Position numbers and translations under genes: made by a program
Shown here: positions 45,964-55,680 of the stretch, piece after piece
Numbering within the stretch: position 1 is the first letter of the stretch
Layout: every line of letters starts with the position of its first letter
Notes under the pieces: model-generated
What the model saw: only the letters and a program-made list of their open reading frames with translations
Databases searched by the model: none
What the model was told of the DNA's origin: nothing
Source: Sarocladium kiliense
Lineage: Eukaryota > Ascomycota > Sordariomycetes > Hypocreales > Sarocladiaceae
Assembly: GCA_030734395.1 (NCBI GenBank)
Contig: JAUZTG010000039.1
Span: 310,001-374,000, forward strand
DNA: 64,000 nt
Direction of reading: 5' to 3'

Positions 45964-48591
45964 TCAACCTTGAACACCGTATCCTCCAAAGAACATTTCC
46001 ATGTCCGACCATTCCGGTAGTGCAAAGTCATCATTGCCAAGAGATTGACCATTGTAATCTACAGTTGAACCAAAGGTTGACAAAGGCAAAAAGCCCATCA
46101 TGTGTTCGGAGCTGCCCTGGCTATATGGCTGAAGTGGGGTGGGATTCGTGGGCACACTGGCGGTCAACATGCCATCAACGAGCATCGGATGCTGCAATGG
46201 GGGCTCAACGCCACTGGGGTAGCTTTGGCCAGCGGTTCTCTCAACAAGTCGGGACCCTGGCTTGTCTATGCAGCGGGAGAAGGTCTCAACGACCTGACAA
46301 AACCTCCGCATAGAGCCTCCCTTGTCTGTTCGAGTCATCACATCTTGTATCTTGACCACAAGACCACGGCAGGCCTCCTCGTTAGCTGCCTCGATGACAG
46401 CCCCTGAGCCAGACACAGACTCCAACGACTTGCGACGCAGTAGCCGGAGGATCAGAACCATTGCGGCGCAGTAAGCATAAAAGATGTCGAGGCCCCAAAG
46501 GCCATTGATGACTTCAAATGAGTCCAGGAGAAGAACAAGGTAGCCGAGCTGACAAGCATGCTTGACGCACAATTGTGCAGTAGTTGACAATTCGGTAGGT
46601 GTTGTAACCGAAGCTGCTGAAGACCCTTTGACCGAGGCAACATCTCGAAGAAGAAGCGGTCTTGTTGCCGTGAGAGCAATATAGTGGTACTGGATGTGCA
46701 GCAAGACAACTGCCCGGAGCTGCGTTCTCGTCCTCCACTCCAAGGAGTCTTTAAGATGATCCAACGAGATACCTTCCAACTCTTGACCTTCGCCGTCACC
46801 CAGCTTGATCCACGGGATGTCGAAACCGGGAAGATGTGATATTTCTTCCTTCCACTGTTTCAACGCTATGAGAATCGCCTCGGTTGTAGGTATTTCCACC
46901 CCAGGAACCGCGTCACTCCGTCTCCGCTTATCCAAGTAGATCAAGCGAGTTCTGGAGAGAATACTCTGTAGCCTCAGGGACATTGACATGAGTTTCGAGT
47001 CTGTGCTGCCACCTCCGTCAAGAAAACCTTCACGGGGCGGGACGGCCTCAACTTCGATCTCTTGAACGCCACTTGGTCTTCCCAAACTTGCAGCCAGAAA
47101 TTGCTCAAATGAGTACAAGGTACAAAAGACCCGCTTTCTTGTCTCCCTCTCAATCGGACGAAACGATGCCCCCATATCGGTACGATGGAGACCCAGGGCA
47201 AAGCATATCCGAGTTGCGGTACCGACGAGATTCCAAGCGGCATTCCTTTCATTGTTGTTATGAAGAAACAGCGATAAGAGGAGCAACACTCGCACATTGG
47301 TCAAGGTGCACTTTGCGACAAATTGCGGCAGTAATACCCTCGCAGCTGTGACACATCTGCGTCGAAGGGCTGCATGATCAATGCCCGGGATCTTGGGCTG
47401 GGCAATTGAGCCAAACACAATGATCATGTGCAGACACCCAATCCATCCCCAGTCCGGAAGAGGTCTGTTTCTGGTATTTCCCCGACTCTGCCACCGTCTA
47501 GCTCGGGTTATGAACAGCTCATATTCCTCCTCGAAGGTGGCACGATGAAACAAGGGAAAGTCGTCGTGGACGTTCTTGAAGTATGAGCTGACCAAATGGT
47601 CGAGTGTCTCATCCTGGGGGAACTGATTCAGAATCTCTTCCATGTCGGCGGAAGGTAATCGTGTGAAGTCTCGGGCGATGGCGGATGTAATTGATCCAGG
47701 TGAGGCTTTATCAGGTCCAGCACTATCAGCCGCATTGGTTGTGTTCTCGTCGCTTCCTCTCTCATAGTCTTCATCTGCCTCGAGGGCTTGAACAGTATCA
47801 TCTTGGACGAACTTATTGACCCCTTCAGAGTCAGTTGCCTGAACAGAACTTGTGTTTTGATCAACCAGCTTGCGGAGTTGACCCAGAAAGCTGAGTGTGC
47901 CAGACGGCCCGATATAGTGTTCATGGCCAGCTGTGTCTCGAACCAGGGACAGTTGTGGATCTTCGCTACTTGGACGAGTTCTCGGCGGCATGGAGGCAGG
48001 GTTTCTCTGACTTTGCGTGTGGGGAGGTGCGGTATGGGACTGTTCACCTTGGTCAACGGCTTCTGCCGAGCTGGCCAGGCGAACCATGTCCTCAAGCTTG
48101 AGAAAGGGGCGAGACTCATCTGTCAGGTCGGGCATATGGTATCCCATTCTTCGACCAAGACGCAAGACATCTTCAGCTGTGGCGATATCATCATTTGGGA
48201 ACGCCCCCTTGACGACAGCTTCCAGACAGCGAATTCTGCCCACGAGTCAGGTTGACATTCAAAAGCAGGTCAGTTTTGACAAACCTATCACTGAGATCAT
48301 CCACGCTGCCATAGAAACGTGTCCTCCGCGGCGTCGTATATGAGCATGGTATACTAAGCTCCTGGCACGCCTCACAGCTTGATCCTGTCCATGAGGGCAC
48401 GCACTTACACCGGCGCTGTACATGATGGGGTCAGCAAGCCAATGACAATGTTCGAAGAACATAGCCGCGGACAAGAACTATTCACTGACCTTTCGGCAAC
48501 GGTCGCAGCTCTGTGCGTTCCTTTTGCGGGATTCACTGGGGATACGTCTCTGTCGCCGCCGTTGGGCAGCTGCCGACTCTCGTCCCATCAT
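45964..48591 (-). CDS. Zn2Cys6 transcription factor (Fungal_trans), likely cluster regulator
   Basis: Three exons: 48591-48490, 48415-48285 and 48235-45964, with introns of 74 and 49 nt, giving 834 aa. A stop lies upstream in frame and ATG-ATG is at 48591. The DNA-binding binuclear zinc cluster spans the first junction: CDRC, six residues, C, eight residues, C-EA-C, six residues, C, at about residues 29-57. It is preceded by an Arg-rich stretch. An acidic and polar linker is followed by the Fungal_trans domain (for example FPLFHRATFEEEYELF, about residues 310-600). The C-terminus is rich in Phe, Gly, Ser and Asp, as in activation domains. Its own promoter contains a perfect CGG-N10-CCG palindrome, the kind of site bound by dimers of such factors. 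This supports a role as pathway-specific, autoregulated activator of the surrounding genes. No ligand is known. Confidence 0.9.
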
Positions 48592-49150
48592 CCTCACGTA
48601 CAGGGATTCTGACCACCAGACCAGTGACAGTGCTGTCAACAATGGAGTCGTGCTGGAAGACTACAAGGAGTCATCGATCCGCTGGCTCCGGATGAGATGC
48701 AGGAGAGATGTTGTAAGTGAATACAACATGAACTATGGAGGGTTCACAGTCACGGCAATGCAGCTGCACCGTAGTCGAGGCCGTCGGATCCATGGATCCG
48801 ATACCGGGGCGAGCCAAGGCGTAGTGGCTGCACCATAACCGCGGCTGGGATAGAGGTGCATCAACCAGGGTTTGGACGAGCCCAAACAAGATCTTTATGC
48901 ACATTGACTCGTGTATCCTCTTTTCTCCAACTGTAGCATTTCGCTTTGACCTGAGTCGTTTGTGGCTGGACTCTTCGTGCCATTGCAACCCCACAGCATC
49001 CTACGAACTATTGTCAGCTCCGAATACCCAGACAGCTGGATGCTACTTTTCCGCCAATCGACCTTTTCTAAAGCACGGATCTTTTTTAATCTGCTGAAGC
49101 CATTCAAGGCTGCTTCTTGCCACCGCGCCATTCACAGTGTTGACCTCAGA
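48592..49150. other. bidirectional promoter region, regulator and enol-lactonase
   Basis: 559 bp between divergent start codons, holding the perfect palindrome at 48785-48800. The lactonase frame is open upstream to 48962 but has no ATG before 49151. Confidence 0.65.
48785..48800. promoter_or_regulatory. candidate Zn2Cys6 operator (perfect palindrome), regulator/lactonase promoter
   Basis: CGGATCCATGGATCCG, identical to the site at 39900 and sharing the following AT. It is 194 bp from the regulator ATG and 351 bp from the lactonase ATG. The position allows autoregulation. Confidence 0.65.
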
Positions 49151-50023
49151 ATGATGGCCAACCCCGCTTCGTCCTTGTCTCTCCCGGACTCACGTTCCCT
49201 CTCCTACTCGCTCGACGCATCGCCAGAGAGTGCGCCAGTAATTCTATTGTCCAACTCACTTACAGCGCCATTCACAGCCTGGGACCATGTCGTCAAGGCT
49301 CTGAACGATAAAGGTTTCCGCACGTTGCGATACGACCAACCGGGACATGGCGATTCATCCGTTTCTCAGCCTCTTGACGCGAATACATTTGACTCGATGG
49401 CTGGGGACGTTCATCACCTTCTCCAGGCCCTATCTCTTCAGAAGCTTCACGGATGGATTGGCGTATCAATGGGCGCTGCGACGGGCATCCAGTTCGTAAC
49501 GAAGTATCCTGGCATTGTCGAAAGGCTGGTCATCTGCGACACAATCAGTTCCTCGCCAATCAATGCCGGCACTGATGATGTTTTCGGACCACGGGTCGCC
49601 GCCGCCCGCGAAGCAGGAGACATGGAGGCAACCATCCAGGGCACACTAGAGCGCTGGTTCGGGAAGACATGGCTGGACTCCAATTCGGGAGAAGCAGATC
49701 GTATGCGCAACCTGATGCGCCGGACCAGCATCGACGGCTTCGAAACATGCTGTCACGCCCTCAGAAGTAACACCTTTGATCTTCGACCACTGTTTGAAAA
49801 GGTTGCCTCAGGCGTGGATAAAGCTCTGTGTGTTGTTGGCGAGAAGGATGCGAACCTACCTCAGACGATGGAGACGATGAGGGCTGCAATTGACAAGGGT
49901 TTCCGGGCAGTTGGAAAGGAGGACGAGGTACAGCTTAAAATCATCAAGGGTGCAGGCCACGTTTGCTTTATCGATGGGTTTGAACAGTTCTGCAGGGATG
50001 TAATGCCCTTCTTGGAGACATAG
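49151..50023 (+). CDS. alpha/beta hydrolase, 3-oxoadipate enol-lactonase (PcaD)-like
   Basis: Intronless, 290 aa from ATG-ATG at 49151. The catalytic triad is visible: Ser106 in GVSMG, Asp233 in GEKDANLP and His270 in GAGHVCF. LRYDQPGHGDSS before the nucleophile and the length match bacterial PcaD/CatD-type enol-lactone hydrolases of the beta-ketoadipate pathway. Such a role would hydrolyse a lactone made after aromatic ring cleavage. No ring-cleaving dioxygenase or lactonising enzyme is in the window, so a different lactone or ester is possible. It shares its promoter region and the palindromic operator with the regulator gene. Confidence 0.82.
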   Translation: MMANPASSLSLPDSRSLSYSLDASPESAPVILLSNSLTAPFTAWDHVVKALNDKGFRTLRYDQPGHGDSSVSQPLDANTFDSMAGDVHHLLQALSLQKLHGWIGVSMGAATGIQFVTKYPGIVERLVICDTISSSPINAGTDDVFGPRVAAAREAGDMEATIQGTLERWFGKTWLDSNSGEADRMRNLMRRTSIDGFETCCHALRSNTFDLRPLFEKVASGVDKALCVVGEKDANLPQTMETMRAAIDKGFRAVGKEDEVQLKIIKGAGHVCFIDGFEQFCRDVMPFLET

Positions 50024-50115
50024 ACTCAATAAAGCAAGAAACAATGAACGCTAATGCAAAGTCAAATGCAAAGAATATGCCGATGAACACGCTTCATCCG
50101 TTTCTTTCAATCCCT

Positions 50116-50610
50116 TTACAGAAGTGCAGCCATAGTTCCCACAGCGGCGAGAACCGCACCCAGAAGCATAACCCTTTGCCGAGGCGCCGTACCCTCATCA
50201 TCACCCGCTGATCCCGTCTCAATACACATGTTCATAGCGAGATCCAGCTGCGACGTAATGCTCGGGCACTCTTTCTTAGCGCTCTCAATCTCATCAGTGT
50301 GTGCACTGCTCCAGCTTGCCCATTCGCTCGTGAAGCTTGATGACTTGGCAGAGAGGTTCTTGGGCAAGTCCGTGAAGCAGAAGTCTTCACTCATGTATCC
50401 GATGATCTCTGGGGGTGGCGTGGGGATGCTCATGCCGAGGGTCCCAACAGCACTGAGGCAGTCCAAGTCTGAAATTGTTGCGATGGGCTCAAATGGCAAG
50501 GTTGACTCTGGAATTTGCCGGGCGTGGAGGTTGCCGGCCTGAACGATAACCTCGTTGAGGTCGAAAGCACTGGCGGCAGCCGCGAGAGCAAGAAGGGATA
50601 CAGATCGCAT
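50116..50610 (-). CDS. small GPI-anchored secreted protein
   Basis: Intronless, 164 aa. Signal peptide MRSVSLLALAAAASAF and a C-terminal hydrophobic stretch (VMLLGAVLAAVGTMAALL) preceded by a polar region with candidate omega residues (GSAGDD) indicate a GPI-anchored surface protein. The mature part has four cysteines (in SDLDCL, EDFCF, KECPS and NMCIE), likely forming two disulfides. The family is not recognised. It lies tail-to-tail with the lactonase gene (92 bp) and has no operator-like element in its upstream region, so it probably lies outside the cluster. Confidence 0.75.
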   Translation of the reverse strand: MRSVSLLALAAAASAFDLNEVIVQAGNLHARQIPESTLPFEPIATISDLDCLSAVGTLGMSIPTPPPEIIGYMSEDFCFTDLPKNLSAKSSSFTSEWASWSSAHTDEIESAKKECPSITSQLDLAMNMCIETGSAGDDEGTAPRQRVMLLGAVLAAVGTMAALL

Positions 50611-51846
50611 GTTGCCGTAGTTTTGGGTGGACAGAAGTTTGAAAGTTGGCGCAGTCTGACGACGTGAGTTTATGTTGGGACGTTTGTGAATTGTGAGCGG
50701 AGTGGATTCTTAAAAACGAGCTATATTGCAGACGAAGACTTCACGGTGGTACTGGCATGACAGTAGAGCGTCAGACGGACCCTCATTATATATAGCTCGA
50801 GGCATCTCATTTTCCAGCTCACGAAACAATCTCTCTTGTGTGACCCCAGATGCTGACATTGAAGTTCGGAAGTTGCCCTACGGGCGGGTGGCGCAGGACT
50901 CCGTCAACTCCTTCAAGGGGAGATCAGATCCATGAGCCTCAAGGAAGCGACGAATAGTTGGTGAGTGGAACCCTGTCAGCGAACAGGCATAGGCTAGCCG
51001 AAGAGGCTCAGCAAGGCTGCTACAAGTCAGCAGCAAGGGTCTGTGGGAAAGACAAGCCTAGGACCGTACCATTCCCATGGGTTCATAAATAGACGTTCAA
51101 CAATGCGCCGCAACGGAAAGGGAAGTATCATTCGAATGTCCTGACTAGGACCAGTCTAGGCTGTATGCAGCCCTGTCATAGCCAGGCTGAAATCATGCGA
51201 CATGTCGGCTCTTTGGGTCCGTGCTCAAGGCAGAAATGGGATTATGGAAACGGCGGTTTGAGCGCAACAGGCTGTACCTTGGAACCGTTCAGGCTCGGAA
51301 GAATGGCGAATGCCAAAGTCCGATCCTAAGGATCCCCAGGTGATGCCGCGGACAGGGGCGGCTTGGACAACACGATGAATGCGTAGGCAACTCCACAAGG
51401 AACAAGCATGCAGAGCCAAATGTTCTCTTGAATGAACAGGATGACCGCTACAGTTGTCGCCGGCTTCTCATATCAGCATCTGGACTTCCTACAGATATCA
51501 TTCGGCCGCTTACATCTTTGGCACGTTCCCGATCGGCCACGAGTTTTAACTCCGTGCAACGGACCCGACACCCCGAAATGTGGGGCCGAAGATTTCGGAT
51601 GCCTTCGGGGTGGATGGCGCTCAGAAGCAGCTTGGAAGACGGCGTGGTAGACGCATGTTATTTATCCTGTCTATCAGTGACTTGTTGCAAGCTTGCTGAG
51701 AGTGTCAGAGAGCGGCAAGATGCCACGGAATAGCACGGACATATCCGCGGATAGGCCACTGTCGGGCTTTCAGCACCTACATAAATAGCCAGCTGTGTCT
51801 CAGCAATTGCTCCTTGCCGATTCCCTATACTAAATAGTCTCTACCA
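50611..51846. other. divergent intergenic region, right edge of the catabolic cluster
   Basis: Contains an everted palindrome ATCCGCGGAT at 51743-51752 and a TATA-like ATAAATA at 51781-51787 upstream of the hydrolase gene. No CGG-N10-CCG site with central CATG was found. No coding evidence. Confidence 0.5.
51743..51752. promoter_or_regulatory. everted CCG/CGG palindrome upstream of the hydrolase gene
   Basis: ATCCGCGGAT, an everted (CCGCGG) arrangement, 95 bp before the ATG at 51847. Some Zn2Cys6 proteins bind such sites. It may be chance. Confidence 0.25.
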
Positions 51847-52809
51847 ATGACATTACCTGGCCTGAACATCATGACGATTCCACGAAATGTCACATTTGAT
51901 AGCCGCAACATCAAGCTTGCAGGCCACCTGTACGAACCACCTTCCGGTTCTCCCGACAGAAGAAAAGCTGCAATTGTTGTCGGACATCCCTTCGGTGGTG
52001 TCAAAGAACAGACCGCAGGTGTTCATGCCCGTCAACTAGCAGAGGCAGGCTTTGTCAGCCTTGCATTTGACGCAGCGTACAACGGCGAGAGTGGAGGCTC
52101 TCCACGCAACCTGGAGGACCCATATCAACGAGCTGAAGACTTTCGCAACGCTGTTTCATACCTGTCAACCTTGGAGGAACTTGTTGATCCGTCGCGAATT
52201 GGAGTCCTTGGCATTTGTGCTTCGGGCGGTTATGTTCCCTTTGCGGCCCAAGGAGATCCCCGAATGCGCGCTGTTGCCACCGTCAGCGCAGCATGCTTTG
52301 GCGACCTCACTCGAAACGGCAATCTCGGCGATCCTGCTGCGAAGGTTACACCTGAGCAGTTCGCTGGCCTCATTGAGATGTCCGCGAATGCACGAACACT
52401 GGCCGCCAAAGGCGAAGAACCACAGCGCATCCAACACTTGCCCGACGACCGAGAGCAGGTACCCAAGGATCTCTCGCCCACTGGTATGATGCCCGAGGCT
52501 TGGGACTACTACAAGACACCGAGAGGGAAACATCTCAGATCTACGCAGCACGAGGCTGTCTGGGGCATCGGACTCCGTGCCAACTACGACAGTTTCGCGT
52601 TCAACCACCTGATCTCGCCAAGGCCGCTCCTGATGATTGCTGGAGAGAACGCGGATACAAGATATCAGAGCAAAAGAGGCATTGCTAATGCGAAGGAGCC
52701 GAAGGAACTGTATATTGTGCCTGGACAGACGCATGTTGGGTTGTATGACAACACAAGCGGACACATGCCGAAACTGGTGGATTTCATGTCAAAGTCTCTG
52801 TGTTATTAA
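51847..52809 (+). CDS. alpha/beta hydrolase, dienelactone-hydrolase-like
   Basis: Intronless, 320 aa. A second in-frame ATG at codon 9 is a possible alternative start. The nucleophile elbow reads GICASGG, placing Cys124 at the nucleophile position (Ser two residues later), as in dienelactone-hydrolase relatives and YcjY/Af380-type hydrolases. The likely catalytic His is in GQTHVGLYD near the C-terminus. VGHPFGGVKEQTAG carries the oxyanion-side HPFGG motif. It has no signal peptide and is probably cytosolic. The substrate could be a lactone, thioester or polyketide intermediate. It lies next to the catabolic cluster but without its operator, so membership is uncertain. Confidence 0.8.
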   Translation: MTLPGLNIMTIPRNVTFDSRNIKLAGHLYEPPSGSPDRRKAAIVVGHPFGGVKEQTAGVHARQLAEAGFVSLAFDAAYNGESGGSPRNLEDPYQRAEDFRNAVSYLSTLEELVDPSRIGVLGICASGGYVPFAAQGDPRMRAVATVSAACFGDLTRNGNLGDPAAKVTPEQFAGLIEMSANARTLAAKGEEPQRIQHLPDDREQVPKDLSPTGMMPEAWDYYKTPRGKHLRSTQHEAVWGIGLRANYDSFAFNHLISPRPLLMIAGENADTRYQSKRGIANAKEPKELYIVPGQTHVGLYDNTSGHMPKLVDFMSKSLCY

Positions 52810-53541
52810 AGAGCCAGAATCCAGCTTAGTTGAATCATAACTCCTGGCCGAAAGAATACGGGATTCTCTGGCGTAGCTCATTCACATGGCCTGTTTGTGT
52901 CTAAGAACGAAGCCAAAGTCATGGTTCTTGTGACTGATCTGGGTGATGTTGACTTCAAATCATCCCATGGCTGGGAATCAGTCTGCTAATTATAACCAGC
53001 CACGCGGACGCCGTTCCGTACACGGACTATTTGAACTGGGTGAAAGTGATGCTATAAACACATTCGTCAACTGGGCGTGACTGAAAAAAGCAGTCACATC
53101 ATGAGACCTGCAGCGGAGGGATTCCAGTGTAAGCGAAATACGAAGCCGATAGCGGAGTTTCGGGGTCGTTTCAGCCTGCGAAGTGAGCTTCACAAGTGAA
53201 CTATCCTTTCGTGATCAGTGCACTGCGAATAAGGAATTCCATCTTCGCCATCAGTCGTTTCTTGAAAGTATGACCTCTAGTGGGGGAGTTCGCGGAAGGC
53301 CCGCCGTCTCGCCGCCAATGTGTCACCGTAGCTTCAGCTGCTCAAGCTACTTGCTCGGCAATCGTCCGTTACCGGAGGCCGGATTAAGAAGAGCATATAT
53401 TTAATGTGCGAACCGCACGTTGGAATTGGCAGATAGTTGACAGAACTACATCACAACTCGACTCGACCATGCCCCTCCACAGTATCATTCCATGTTGAAG
53501 GTTCTCATGGCGGAGCGTGCACGCCGCCTCAGACATCCACC
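52810..53541. other. intergenic, promoter of the alpha-galactosidase gene
   Basis: An AT-rich TATATTTA element lies at 53395-53402, about 140 bp before the ATG at 53542. The frame is open upstream to 53437 but has no ATG there. Nothing else was recognised. Confidence 0.5.
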
Positions 53542-55680
53542 ATGACCGACCAAATCTCCATCCTCTCAGAACACACCTTCGGGGACATCACAGCCCGCTA
53601 CACCACAGACAAAGAAGGCCATGTGGGCCTCTGGATCTACCCGACGAGTACCGCTGCATCTCTGGCTGAGCGAAGAGTAACCGTCGCCGATGAAAGCTGG
53701 GTGCGCAACAAGGCGAAAGCAAAGCCAGCCATTGTCGTCGAGTCCCTTGCCCACATTAAGATTGCAGGCGACGACCAACCGGGACAGTTTGGTCCAGGTC
53801 GAACATCCCTCTGGGCAACCTCCAATGATCGGTTCAAACTCACAGAGCAACGACGTGAAGACAATGCGGTAGTGACCACTCTCGCCGATTCAACCGGGCC
53901 AAAGATCGAGCATCGTCTAAGTGCTGGGTATCGTGACTTGACTCTTCGTAGCGAGACTCGGTTCATCAACGACTCCGGCGACAATGTCCGTCTTGAGCTT
54001 CTCACATCTTTTGCCCTCAGTGGCATCACTCCCTTCGCACAAGGCGACGCACCGGGTCGCCTTAAGACCCATCGGTTCCGCTCCTCCTGGTCCATGGAAG
54101 GCCGTCTCGTCACCGACAGCATCGAGCATCTACACCTTGAGCGGGCATATGCTGGAAATATCAAGCTTTCCGAACGCTTCGGTCAGATCGGCTCGATGCC
54201 TACCCGTGGCTGGTTCCCTACGGCTCTCGTTGAGGATACAGAGACAAAAGTCGTATGGGGAGCTCGTCTTGCGTGTCCTACAAGTTGGCAGATGGAGATT
54301 GCCCGACGATATGACGACCTTATCTTGGCTGGGGGGTATGCGGATCGCGAGTTTGGCCATTGGACCAAGACTGTCGGTCCTGGAGAGTCATTCAGTGCCG
54401 CACCAGCTTGGTTGACCGTGGCGGGTTCGGTAGATGAGGCTTGTGACAGGCTTGTGAGCGTTGACATTCCGGCTCTTGAGTCTCAGCCCGCCATCGAGCG
54501 TGACCTCCCAATTTCTTATTGTGACTATTGTACGAGTTGGGGCGCACCGCAAGAGGAAACCCTCCTGAGGACGGCAGATGTCCTCGGTCCCATTGGTGTC
54601 CAGTATCTGGTAATTGATGCCGGCTGGTATATGCCGGAGGAGCCTGGTGCTCACTGGGCAACAACGATGGGCGATTGGAAGGCGAACTCAGAGCGTTTCC
54701 CAAACGGACTCAAAGGAGCAGCGGATGCCATTCGGGCTCGAGGTATGACGCCAGGGCTTTGGATGGAGCCTGAGCATGTTGCAAGGGACTCGGCTGCGTT
54801 CAAAGAGGTGGACCATTTCCTGAAGAGGGACGGAAAGATACTGACGCTGGAGTTGAGACGCGCATGGGACCTACATGATCCTTGGGTGAAGAATTATATC
54901 GACGAGCGGGTGATTCGCACGCTGAAAGAGTCCGGGATGGGATTCTTCAAGCTGGATTACTCTGAGTCGCTGGGGATTGGTGTCGATCATCCTGATAGCC
55001 TAGGAGAGGGCCTACGTCGGCACGGTGAGGGGACTCATGCTATGCTCGATCATATCCGTGAGAAGCTCCCGGAGATGGCAATCGAGCTTGTCTCGGCTGG
55101 CGGTAACCGCTTAGAAGCATCGCTTGTACAGAGGGTGGCCATGGCTTCGTCCAGCGACGCGCATGAGACGATCGAGATCCCAATCGTCTCTGCTTCCCTT
55201 CAAAGGCTGATTCTTCCGCGTCAGTCGACGATCTGGGCCGTCTTGAACCAGAAAGACCCAATCCAGAGGATGGGGTATAACCTTGCATCAACATTCTTGG
55301 GGCGGATGTATCTTTCAGGAGAAATCGAGGTCTTGACCGAGAAGCAGGTGGCGTTTCTCGAAAAAGCGATCAAGTTTTACAAGAGATCTGTCCCTGTCAT
55401 TCGAGATGGGTCCAGCCGATTCTATGGACAAATGGGCGAGAGCTGGAGACACCCATCTGGTTGGCAAGCAGTGGTTAGGTCTACGAGCGAAGAGGTTTTG
55501 GTGGTTTTGCACGCTTTTGAGGGTCCGCCGTCAGCTCTGTCTGTGCCATTGCCAGAAGGGAAGTGGGAAGTGAGTGGGACATTAACCGGAATGGATGTCT
55601 TGGTGGAGGACAGCAGTCTTGAAGTGTCACGCCTAGTTGACTTTGAGGCACAGGTAGTGTTGCTAGCCAAGAGTAGATGA
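53542..55680 (+). CDS. alpha-galactosidase, glycoside hydrolase family 36 type
   Basis: Intronless, 712 aa from the ATG at 53542 (context CACCATGACC). The N-terminal half is a beta-sandwich. The catalytic TIM barrel starts around residue 320. VIDAGWY near 358 and GLWMEPEHV near 405 are barrel motifs. The nucleophile is Asp472 in FFKLDYSE, and the probable acid/base is Asp539 in ASSSDAHE. No signal peptide is seen, so it is likely intracellular, acting on imported galactosides. Sequence features match the GH36/melibiase group that includes bacterial-like enzymes. There is no clear link to the neighbouring aromatic cluster. Confidence 0.9.
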   Translation: MTDQISILSEHTFGDITARYTTDKEGHVGLWIYPTSTAASLAERRVTVADESWVRNKAKAKPAIVVESLAHIKIAGDDQPGQFGPGRTSLWATSNDRFKLTEQRREDNAVVTTLADSTGPKIEHRLSAGYRDLTLRSETRFINDSGDNVRLELLTSFALSGITPFAQGDAPGRLKTHRFRSSWSMEGRLVTDSIEHLHLERAYAGNIKLSERFGQIGSMPTRGWFPTALVEDTETKVVWGARLACPTSWQMEIARRYDDLILAGGYADREFGHWTKTVGPGESFSAAPAWLTVAGSVDEACDRLVSVDIPALESQPAIERDLPISYCDYCTSWGAPQEETLLRTADVLGPIGVQYLVIDAGWYMPEEPGAHWATTMGDWKANSERFPNGLKGAADAIRARGMTPGLWMEPEHVARDSAAFKEVDHFLKRDGKILTLELRRAWDLHDPWVKNYIDERVIRTLKESGMGFFKLDYSESLGIGVDHPDSLGEGLRRHGEGTHAMLDHIREKLPEMAIELVSAGGNRLEASLVQRVAMASSSDAHETIEIPIVSASLQRLILPRQSTIWAVLNQKDPIQRMGYNLASTFLGRMYLSGEIEVLTEKQVAFLEKAIKFYKRSVPVIRDGSSRFYGQMGESWRHPSGWQAVVRSTSEEVLVVLHAFEGPPSALSVPLPEGKWEVSGTLTGMDVLVEDSSLEVSRLVDFEAQVVLLAKSR

